Assembly (NCBI RefSeq): GCF_000723165.1 | Contig: NZ_HG322949.1 | Coordinates: forward strand, 3,215,231 to 3,279,230 | DNA: 64,000 nucleotides | Direction of reading: 5' to 3' | Origin: Janthinobacterium agaricidamnosum NBRC 102515 = DSM 9628 | GTDB lineage: Bacteria > Pseudomonadota > Gammaproteobacteria > Burkholderiales > Burkholderiaceae_D | In this document: positions 18,818 to 25,776 of the stretch, piece by piece | Numbering within the stretch: position 1 is the stretch's first letter | How the letters are laid out: each line of letters begins with the position of its first letter | The notes under the pieces: generated by a model | Told to the model about the DNA's origin: nothing | Database searches by the model: none | The model's input: the letters and a program-made list of their open reading frames with translations, nothing else | Program-made: the position numbers and the translations under genes

Positions 18818-20395
18818 ATGCGAGCTGCACAGATCAGGCGTCATCTCGGCGCATCCACCAGCCAGTTGCCGCGCACCGGCACCGAACACGGACTGCCGCA
18901 AAACCCGAACCTGCTATTCGGCGTCACGGCCGACGGCGCCACGACCAGCCAGGCGCCGCTGCTGAACCTGGAATTCTCACCGCGCGACTACATCGCCTAC
19001 CTGCTGTCGATTGACGCGGAAATCGAGCACTGTCTGATGGTGCAATACCTGTACGCCGCCTACTCGCTGGGCGGACCGCAAGTGCCGCAAGCGTATCGCG
19101 ACGTGGTGCGCAACTGGCAGGAAGTCATTCTCGGCATCGCCAAGGAAGAGATGGGCCATTTGATCTCGGTGCAGAATTCCTTGCGCCTGATCGGCGCGCC
19201 GCTGCACCTGGAACGCGAAGACACGCCGTGGGACGTGCCGTTCTACCCGTTCCCGTTCATGCTGGAACCGCTGACGCTCGATTCGCTGGCCAAGTACGTG
19301 TACGCCGAATCGCCGGTCGGCTGGGATGGCGGCGAGCTGGGCGACGAAATCCGGCTGCGCGTGCACGCGCAAACCTCGACCCCGCACCAGGTCTCGGAAT
19401 TGTTCAATACCCTGATCCCGCTGGTGGCCGATCCCGACTACCTGCCCGACGACGCGTTCGACCCGGCCACCTATCCGGCCCAGGCCGATTTCGCCGAATG
19501 GGGCCGCGGCTACCAGGGCGGGCAGCGCGGCAATACCGGCGGCGTGCGGCCGGCGCAAACCCCGGACGTGCTGGTGAAACCGCAAACCTGCCGCGACGAC
19601 ATGGTCGAAGCATTAAAGGCCATCGCCGAACAGGGCGAGGCGACCACCGGCGCGGTGGCGTCGCACTTTGTGCGCTTCCTGCGTATCTATGTCGAGATGC
19701 GCGAATTGACCGAACAAGTGCCGCTGCATGCCGGCGAGTGGGAAGCGGCGCGGCCCACCGGCTATACCGATGACAAATGGCGGTCGGTGCAGCCGCACAG
19801 CAAAATCAGCTTGCAGGGCGGCGTCAGGCACGCGGCCCACTGGGCGCCGGCGCGCAAGGTCGCCATCAATCCGTATGTGTCGCTGGACCCGGACCTGGAG
19901 CCGGAACTGGGCGGCGGCGCGACCCGCATCACCGATCCGCAATCGGCGCTGTGGGCCACGCTGCTCAATCTGCGCTACCGCATGCTGCTGACCTACCTGA
20001 TCCATAGCTTCACCTTGTACGGCGGCTTGAACGCGGCCGGCCTGATCACGCCGCGCGGCACCATCGTCAACGCCACTTTCGGCGAAATGTACAACCTGCG
20101 CGCGATTTCCGACATCCTGACGCAATCGCCGCTCTCGGCCACCGATCCCGACGCCGGTTACGCCGGTCCGCCGTTCCAGATGCCGTACACGCTGAACAGT
20201 CCGTTCGGCGAAAAGAACCGCTGGCGCGGCCACCTGGACTTGCTGACCGCGGCCGAAAGCCTGGTCGAGGCGCTGCTGCTGGTCGCGCCGCCATCGCGCC
20301 ACGCTTACCTGGCGTCGATGCGCGAATCGGACCAGAACATGAAGCAGCTGGCGCGACGCATCCTGTCCGGCAGCATCGATACCGCCTTGATCTAG
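18818..20395 (+). CDS. Ferritin-like domain protein (PF12902/VioB-type), first gene of the CTQ-like cluster
   Basis: This 525-residue protein starts at an ATG behind AAGGATAGGAA. Residues about 55-125 form a ferritin-like helical region: FSPRDYIAYLLSIDAEIEHC, then WQEVILGIAKEEMGHL. The acidic residues E68/E70 and the E111-x-x-H114 motif are plausible diiron ligands. The pattern resembles the ferritin-like domain of VioB and related iminophenyl-pyruvate dimer synthases. No signal peptide is visible. The stop lies six bases before the next gene, so it is co-transcribed with the LodA-like pair. It could supply oxidising chemistry to maturation or act on the enzyme's substrate; this is inference. 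Confidence 0.75.
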   Translation: MRAAQIRRHLGASTSQLPRTGTEHGLPQNPNLLFGVTADGATTSQAPLLNLEFSPRDYIAYLLSIDAEIEHCLMVQYLYAAYSLGGPQVPQAYRDVVRNWQEVILGIAKEEMGHLISVQNSLRLIGAPLHLEREDTPWDVPFYPFPFMLEPLTLDSLAKYVYAESPVGWDGGELGDEIRLRVHAQTSTPHQVSELFNTLIPLVADPDYLPDDAFDPATYPAQADFAEWGRGYQGGQRGNTGGVRPAQTPDVLVKPQTCRDDMVEALKAIAEQGEATTGAVASHFVRFLRIYVEMRELTEQVPLHAGEWEAARPTGYTDDKWRSVQPHSKISLQGGVRHAAHWAPARKVAINPYVSLDPDLEPELGGGATRITDPQSALWATLLNLRYRMLLTYLIHSFTLYGGLNAAGLITPRGTIVNATFGEMYNLRAISDILTQSPLSATDPDAGYAGPPFQMPYTLNSPFGEKNRWRGHLDLLTAAESLVEALLLVAPPSRHAYLASMRESDQNMKQLARRILSGSIDTALI

Positions 20396-20401
20396 GAGTC
20401 C

Positions 20402-21808
20402 ATGATGCCGATACTCGAATTAAGAATCTTGCCGCCGCTGGCGATTGCCCGCCTCGGCGCCGCCGACGAAGCACTGGAAGCGTTCGACCTGGAAGCCGAT
20501 CCGGACCATCCGCTGGACTACCGCCGCATCGTGCCGCGCACCAGCTTTGAAGTCGATACCGACAGCGGCAGGATCGTGCGCGCCTACCTGCCGGAAAAAA
20601 TCCGCTTCAAGGACGAGAATAAAAAGGTCAGGCCGGTCGCGCCGTTTCTCGAAGTGTATGCGCGCACCAGCGAACTGCCGGAACAATTGCAGCCGCTGAC
20701 GGTGGCCTTGCTGGAACAGCAGGGCCAGGCCCTCGACAATTTGCACTGGGAAGTGGAACTGGGCAACATCAAACTGTTCCGCCGCACCGGCAACAAGGAA
20801 GACCAGATCCACGCCAGGCTGTCCGGCCTGAAAGACCACAGCCGCCATGCGCTGCTGGGCTCGTGTACCAACTTCTTGCCCGGCAAAGTCCTACCGCTGG
20901 GACACGTGCAATTCATCGCGCCGACCGATGAATTCCCCGAAATCCGCCTGCGCTACACGCCGGCCGGCGGGCTGGTCTACGGCAGCCGCATGGAACGGCT
21001 GGTGCCCGATCAAAACGGCGTGCCCAGGCTGACCCCGGACCCGATCATCGATAACGAGGCGCTGGTGTTGTACAACCCGGAGAAGGACTGGCTCGGTTAT
21101 ACCGAAAGCACCGGCCCGGCGCTGACCAATCCGGCCGGCATCTACGCCGGTTATGCCGACCAGGATGGCAACCAGGTCAGCTGGGGCTACCTGGATGATG
21201 AATGCGACGGTGTGGTGCGGGTATTCCTGACGCTGGCCGACAGCAGCGTGCTGTCGGCCCATAGCACCATCGGCGCCGGCCCGCCGGCCTACGCGCCCGA
21301 TACGCTGCCGGTGCGGGTGGTGTCCGACGAGCTGGAACAGTTGCTGTACGGTCCCGAAGTCGACGCCGACAGCGTCTCGCTGGACGAGGCCACCGAACTG
21401 GTGCTGCGCGCGCTGGAAACCGTGCGCCTGATGAACACGGCGGTGATGAACGGCAATCCGGTGAACGGCCGGCTGAACGTCGCCAGCACCATGGTACGCC
21501 AGAATACCAACGACTTCGAACGCTACTACGAACCGATCGCCGCCAGTGCGCTGGTCGACAACCTGGCCTTGCGCGCCTTGCACGAGCGGGTCTTCAGCGC
21601 GCTGTCGGCCGGCGGCGCGCCGTGGTTCGCCCAGGTGATGCGCCAGCCGGAAGAAATCGGCGACCTGTCGTCGACCGCGCTGCGCAAGATGCCGGCGCTG
21701 ATGCGCGGCGCGGACGGGCGCAGCCTGACGTTGACCCGGCGCCATATCGACATGGTGGTCAAGGCCGCCCGGAATGCGATGTTTTCGAACCCAGCAGGAG
21801 AACAATGA
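20402..21808 (+). CDS. LodA N-terminal-domain-like protein (large part of a split CTQ enzyme)
   Basis: This 468-residue protein starts at 20402 (a second ATG follows directly) after AGGAG. The opening LRILPPLAIARLGAADEALE resembles the IHPxIGIARVGNS start of LodA/GoxA quinone oxidases. Later, WGYLDDECDGVVRVFLTLAD followed by GAGPPAYAPD matches the family pattern DDxxDGxVxATV...VAPPxFAP. The CTQ-bearing C-terminal part is missing from this chain and appears as the next gene, which overlaps the stop (ATGA). I infer that the two chains together make one LodA-like enzyme. No catalytic role for this half alone is known. Confidence 0.7.
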   Translation: MMPILELRILPPLAIARLGAADEALEAFDLEADPDHPLDYRRIVPRTSFEVDTDSGRIVRAYLPEKIRFKDENKKVRPVAPFLEVYARTSELPEQLQPLTVALLEQQGQALDNLHWEVELGNIKLFRRTGNKEDQIHARLSGLKDHSRHALLGSCTNFLPGKVLPLGHVQFIAPTDEFPEIRLRYTPAGGLVYGSRMERLVPDQNGVPRLTPDPIIDNEALVLYNPEKDWLGYTESTGPALTNPAGIYAGYADQDGNQVSWGYLDDECDGVVRVFLTLADSSVLSAHSTIGAGPPAYAPDTLPVRVVSDELEQLLYGPEVDADSVSLDEATELVLRALETVRLMNTAVMNGNPVNGRLNVASTMVRQNTNDFERYYEPIAASALVDNLALRALHERVFSALSAGGAPWFAQVMRQPEEIGDLSSTALRKMPALMRGADGRSLTLTRRHIDMVVKAARNAMFSNPAGEQ

Positions 21809-22632
21809 TGGCCGAGAAGAATCCCAGCTTGCGCGCCAATAACCTGACGGCGCAAATCCACCATCGCGGCGCCGGCAATCCCGCGTCGGTACTGCCGCGC
21901 AGCGCGATTTCCAATTGTTTTCCGGGCCTGGAATTCGACTTCCGCAACCTGTGGCGGCGCGCCTTCGAGGGCATCGTACTGGTTGAAAACAATAACTATG
22001 TGGTCGATGCCGATCCCGCTTATGAAGAGTTGAAAAGCCGCCGCCTGCTGCGCTTTGCCGGCCTCGACGTCGGCACCATGGTGCTGACCACCGGCCCGGT
22101 GTTTCCGAACGGCAGTTCCGGCACGCTGGCGTCGGCCGGCAATCCGAATGCCGTCTCGTTCATGGAATGGTCGAACTCGATCGCCCGCATCCTGCACCTG
22201 CAAGGCCAGGTGGTCAGCTGTCAATTCTCGGAACAGACCGGGGCCGATACGGAAATCCTGTGGGACAAGGATACTCCGACCATCACTGTCGACTTGAAAC
22301 TGCGGCACTTCTTCAAGGAACAGAGCGCCGAATTCAATCCAGCCCTGCTGCAACCGGGCGAATTGACGCAAGGCTTGTGCGCGCCATGGCAAAACGATTA
22401 CCGCGAATGCGCCTGTTATTACTGGGCCGCGTCGCGTCCCGATTATGTCAATGTCGAGCCGGGCCAGGATGGCTTGTCGCACGGCGACATGTGGTTCGCC
22501 AAGAAGCGCACCGGCACCTACATCCCGGATAACCGCACCGACACCCGCTTGTATTCGTATGACGACTTGTTCAAGTCATGGCAGGAAGACTTGCAATTCA
22601 TCATCAAGGGAAAGGATGCCGATGAATCCTGA
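21805..22632 (+). CDS. LodA C-terminal-domain-like protein carrying the predicted CTQ tryptophan
   Basis: This 275-residue protein starts at 21805, four bases after AGGAG and overlapping the previous stop. The key segment is ELTQGLCAPWQNDYRECACY (residues 186-205), then WAASRPDYVN. It matches the LodA/GoxA motif (L-T...PWQ-x-D...C...W...RPD) in which the PWQ tryptophan becomes cysteine tryptophylquinone; here it is W195. Candidate cysteine partners are C38 (just before PGLE, a family-like context), C139, C192, C202 and C204; I cannot choose without an alignment. The following radical SAM and flavin enzymes fit a modified protein. The substrate is unknown. Confidence 0.72.
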   Translation: MMAEKNPSLRANNLTAQIHHRGAGNPASVLPRSAISNCFPGLEFDFRNLWRRAFEGIVLVENNNYVVDADPAYEELKSRRLLRFAGLDVGTMVLTTGPVFPNGSSGTLASAGNPNAVSFMEWSNSIARILHLQGQVVSCQFSEQTGADTEILWDKDTPTITVDLKLRHFFKEQSAEFNPALLQPGELTQGLCAPWQNDYRECACYYWAASRPDYVNVEPGQDGLSHGDMWFAKKRTGTYIPDNRTDTRLYSYDDLFKSWQEDLQFIIKGKDADES

Positions 22633-24007
22633 ACCATTGGCCGCCGCCATCCACGCCAGCATGGCCGGTGCGCTGGCCGGACGCATCGTCACGGCGTCGC
22701 GCCCGCGCCACCGCGACGCCCATCTGATCGACGACGCCCAGGGCGCGCAATTGCTGCTGGTCAATGGTAGCCGCCTGTACCACTTGCCGCCGCAGTTGAC
22801 CGAGGAATTCCGGACTGCGCTGGACAGCAGCGACAGCGGCTTGCTGCAGCGCCTGGTCGACAGTTGCGGCTTGCAAGCCGAAGCGCTGATCGACGACCGG
22901 CCGCTGGCATCGCCGCCGCTGCACGCGCTGTCGCTGGCGATCGCGCAAAAGTGCAATCTCGGCTGCACGTATTGCTACGCCCAGCAAGGCGAATTCGGCG
23001 GCAAGGCCAGGAGCATGGAGCTGCAACAGGCGCTCAAGGCGGTCGACTTGCTGCTGGCGCAAGCGGCGCCGGGCGCCAAGGTCAACCTCGCCTTCATGGG
23101 CGGCGAACCGCTGGCAAACCGGGCTGTGCTGCGCCAGGTCACCGACTACGCCAGCGAGCAGGCGCGGCAACGGCAAGTGGACTGTCGCTTTTCGATCACC
23201 ACCAACGGCACCCTGCTGCAGCCGGACGACGCCGACTTTTTCGAACAGCACGGCTTTGCCGTCACCATCAGCCTCGACGGCGCGGCGCCGCAGCACGACC
23301 GCTTGCGCCCGTTCAAGGGTGGCAAGGGGTCGTTCGATCACATCATGGCCCGGCTGGCGCCGCTGCTGCAGCGGCAACGAAGCATGCAAGTGTCGGCGCG
23401 GGTCACCGTGACGCCGTTCAACCTCGACTTGCCGAAGACGCTGGACTTGTTCATCGGCATGGGTTTTCACAGCGTCGGCTTTTCGCCCTTGCTGCGCGCG
23501 TCGAATGGACAGGCGGAAATGGGGCCGGACGACCTGGCGGAAATGCTCGAAGCGATGATCGCCTGCGGCCTCGCCTTCGAGCAAAACATCTTGCAAGGCC
23601 GCCGCTACCCCTTCATGAATATGCAAAACGCCTTGCGCGAATTGCAGCGCGGCACCCACCGACCGTATCCCTGCGGCGCCGGCGCCGGGTATTTCGGCGT
23701 CTCGGCCGAGGGTGAACTGTCGGCCTGCCACCGCTTTGTCGGCGACCGGCAAGGCGCGATGGGCAGCATCGAGCACGGCGTGGACCGGGGCAAACAGGCG
23801 ATCTGGCTCAGCGAACGCCACGTGCATCGCCAAGCACCGTGCAATAGCTGCTGGGCGCGCTACCTGTGCAGCGGCGGCTGCCACCACGAAGTACTGGCGC
23901 GCGGCCGCACCGCCTGCGACTATATCCGCGGCTGGCTGCATTACACGATAGGCGCGCACCAGCGCCTGAGCCACCTGGCGCCCGACTGGTCCAGCGGACC
24001 GGCCTGA
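22622..24007 (+). CDS. SPASM radical SAM protein-modifying enzyme (QhpD/thioether-maturase type)
   Basis: This 461-residue protein starts at the ATG at 22622, placed well behind AAGGGAAAGG and overlapping the previous stop. The radical SAM cluster motif is CNLGCTYC (C111, C115, C118). A C-terminal SPASM region binds auxiliary clusters: YPCGAGAGYFGVSAEGELSA then CHRFVGD, and CNSCWARYLCSGGCHHE with a late CDYI. The first 100 residues resemble a peptide-recognition domain. The architecture is that of enzymes that modify peptides or proteins, including thioether-forming maturases such as QhpD. Its likely target is the LodA-like protein encoded just upstream. A LodA-type enzyme normally needs only the flavoprotein LodB, so this partner is unusual. 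Confidence 0.82.
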   Translation: MNPEPLAAAIHASMAGALAGRIVTASRPRHRDAHLIDDAQGAQLLLVNGSRLYHLPPQLTEEFRTALDSSDSGLLQRLVDSCGLQAEALIDDRPLASPPLHALSLAIAQKCNLGCTYCYAQQGEFGGKARSMELQQALKAVDLLLAQAAPGAKVNLAFMGGEPLANRAVLRQVTDYASEQARQRQVDCRFSITTNGTLLQPDDADFFEQHGFAVTISLDGAAPQHDRLRPFKGGKGSFDHIMARLAPLLQRQRSMQVSARVTVTPFNLDLPKTLDLFIGMGFHSVGFSPLLRASNGQAEMGPDDLAEMLEAMIACGLAFEQNILQGRRYPFMNMQNALRELQRGTHRPYPCGAGAGYFGVSAEGELSACHRFVGDRQGAMGSIEHGVDRGKQAIWLSERHVHRQAPCNSCWARYLCSGGCHHEVLARGRTACDYIRGWLHYTIGAHQRLSHLAPDWSSGPA

Positions 24008-24009
24008 CC

Positions 24010-25491
24010 GTGGCGCAGATCTACGACGCGCTGATCATCGGCGCCGGGCCGGCCGGCCTGGTCGCCGCGCTGCGTTTGCAGCAGCTCGGCCGCAGCGTGC
24101 TGCTGGCCGAGCGCAGCGCCGTCTGGCCACGGCCGCAAATCGGCGAAGCGCTGACGCCGGGCGTGCGCAATATCATCGAATTGCTCGATGCCAATGATGC
24201 GATGGCCTTGGTGCCGCATCGGGTGCATCGCAACAGCCGGCTGCTGTGGCGCAACCGGCACCCGGAAAACGTGGCCCATCCCGGTTCGGCGCTGGTCGAG
24301 CGGGCCGGCTTCGACGCCGCCCTGCTGCAACTGGCCCATCAGCGCGGCATCAACGTCGTTTCGCCGGCGCAAGTCCAGCAAGTGAACGGCGCGGCCGGCG
24401 ACTGGACTGTCGCGCTGCAAACCGGCGGCGCCCTGCCACAAGTTAAACAAGTGAGCGCGCGCTTCATCCTCGACGCCAGCGGACGCGGTGCGGGGGCACG
24501 CTCGCAGATCGCGTGCGCACCGCGCCTTGCCGCCGTGTGGGCCGAGTTCGAACAAACCAATCTTCCCGCCACGATGCGGGAGCTCACGCAAGTCGAAGCG
24601 CTGACGGATGGCTGGCTGTGGGGCGCCAGCTTGCCCGATGGACGCTACCGGGTGATGTTGCTGGGCGACCCGCGCGCGGCGCGCCAGGCGGCGCCGCATC
24701 AGCCGGAACAGCGCTTGCGGGCTGCTTGCGCGGCCAGCCGCCTGTTCGGCGCCATCGCCCAACTGCCATTATCCAGCCCGGTGCAAATGTGCACCGCGAC
24801 AGCGTACCTTGCCACCGACAGTTGGCAAGACGGCCGCCTCAAGCTGGGCGACGCGGCATTCGCGCTGGATCCAATTTCATCGTCCGGCGTCGAAAAAGCG
24901 ATGCGCTTTTCCTTGCAGGCTGCCGTGGCCGTGCATACCTTGCTGGGCGATCAGTCGCCACAGCGGGCCAGGCTGACCCGCGCCTTCTTTGAACACCGCC
25001 TGATCGACACCTGCGCCCGCCACGCGCACTGGACCGCCGAATATTATGGACAGTCATGGTGCGCCGGCCAGCCGTTCTGGCAAGCACGCTCAAGCGTGGC
25101 GATACCAGCCGGTGAACATGCATCCGACCTGATGAACCAGCTGCAACAAACCTGCGCGCAACTGCAACAATATCGTGAACCCGTATTACGAGCGCTGTCC
25201 AGCCTGAATCCGCGCCGGGCGCTGCGCTTGAACCCGCAAGCCAGCGTGGTCGAGATGCCCTGCATCATCGACGATACGGTGCAGGCTTACAGCGCCCTGT
25301 CTCACCCGCAACTGGAACGGCCGCTGGCCTTTCTCGACAATGAAGCGCTGTTTCCGCATCTGCACAGCCTGCATCAATCGCCGACACTGGATAGTTTTTT
25401 GCATGACCTAGGCTGCAACATGCCGGCCCACAAAGCGCAAAGAATCACCGCATGGCTGTGGCAACATGGCTTGCTGGAACATGCGGGCTGA
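24010..25491 (+). CDS. FAD-dependent monooxygenase, LodB/QhpG-like
   Basis: This 493-residue flavoprotein starts at a GTG two bases after the radical SAM stop. The N-terminal dinucleotide motif is ALIIGAGPAGLVAALRLQQL (residues 7-26), followed by QIGEALTPGVRNIIELL. The second FAD motif is GDAAFALDPISSSGVEKAM, a form typical of the tryptophan-halogenase-like family that includes LodB and QhpG. Those enzymes hydroxylate the tryptophan that becomes CTQ. The halogenase lysine motif is not evident, which fits a hydroxylase. It is the last gene of the cluster. Confidence 0.82.
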   Translation: MAQIYDALIIGAGPAGLVAALRLQQLGRSVLLAERSAVWPRPQIGEALTPGVRNIIELLDANDAMALVPHRVHRNSRLLWRNRHPENVAHPGSALVERAGFDAALLQLAHQRGINVVSPAQVQQVNGAAGDWTVALQTGGALPQVKQVSARFILDASGRGAGARSQIACAPRLAAVWAEFEQTNLPATMRELTQVEALTDGWLWGASLPDGRYRVMLLGDPRAARQAAPHQPEQRLRAACAASRLFGAIAQLPLSSPVQMCTATAYLATDSWQDGRLKLGDAAFALDPISSSGVEKAMRFSLQAAVAVHTLLGDQSPQRARLTRAFFEHRLIDTCARHAHWTAEYYGQSWCAGQPFWQARSSVAIPAGEHASDLMNQLQQTCAQLQQYREPVLRALSSLNPRRALRLNPQASVVEMPCIIDDTVQAYSALSHPQLERPLAFLDNEALFPHLHSLHQSPTLDSFLHDLGCNMPAHKAQRITAWLWQHGLLEHAG

Positions 25492-25506
25492 TTGAGAAAA
25501 CTCTGG

Positions 25507-25766
25507 ATGAATGAGGTTGCGCAGTACATCAAAATGGCTGCGGCGATATAGATGGCGATCAAAGCGAACTATTGATTACCTTGCGCCAAATGACCAAGGC
25601 CTTTGGCGGCGTGCAAACGGTGGCCGACACCGCCAAACTGAGCCCGACGCAGCTCTACCGAACGCTGTCGCCCAATGGAAATCCCGTGCTGAGCAGCTTG
25701 TCGGCGATCCTCAAAGCGATGGGCCTGCGCCTTGCGGTGCAACAGGTGCCCACGCCATACGAATAA
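25507..25766 (+). pseudogene. Frameshifted HigA-like addiction-module antitoxin remnant
   Basis: The ATG at 25507 reads MNEVAQYIKMAAAI and then hits TAG. The neighbouring frame continues with DGDQSELLITLRQMTKAFGG, then VQTVADTAKLSPTQLYRTLS and GNPVLSSLSAILKAMGLRL, a helix-turn-helix typical of HigA/RelB-associated antidote proteins. Removing one TA from GATATAGAT at about 25546 would join the two into an 85-residue protein of near-normal length. A TTG at 25572 could start a 64-residue fragment. No toxin gene is adjacent. A sequencing error cannot be excluded. Confidence 0.7.
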
Positions 25767-25776
25767 AGCGACACCC

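Noticed and set aside
18818..25491. Violacein or indolocarbazole pigment cluster
   Set aside because: The VioB-like ferritin domain prompted the idea, but there is no tryptophan oxidase (VioA), VioC/D/E or chromopyrrolate-type partner. The LodA-like and radical SAM genes fit cofactor maturation better.
24010..25491. Tryptophan halogenase
   Set aside because: The flavoprotein shares the FAD fold, but the usual WxWxIP halogenase motif is not seen. The neighbours point to a LodB/QhpG-type hydroxylase.
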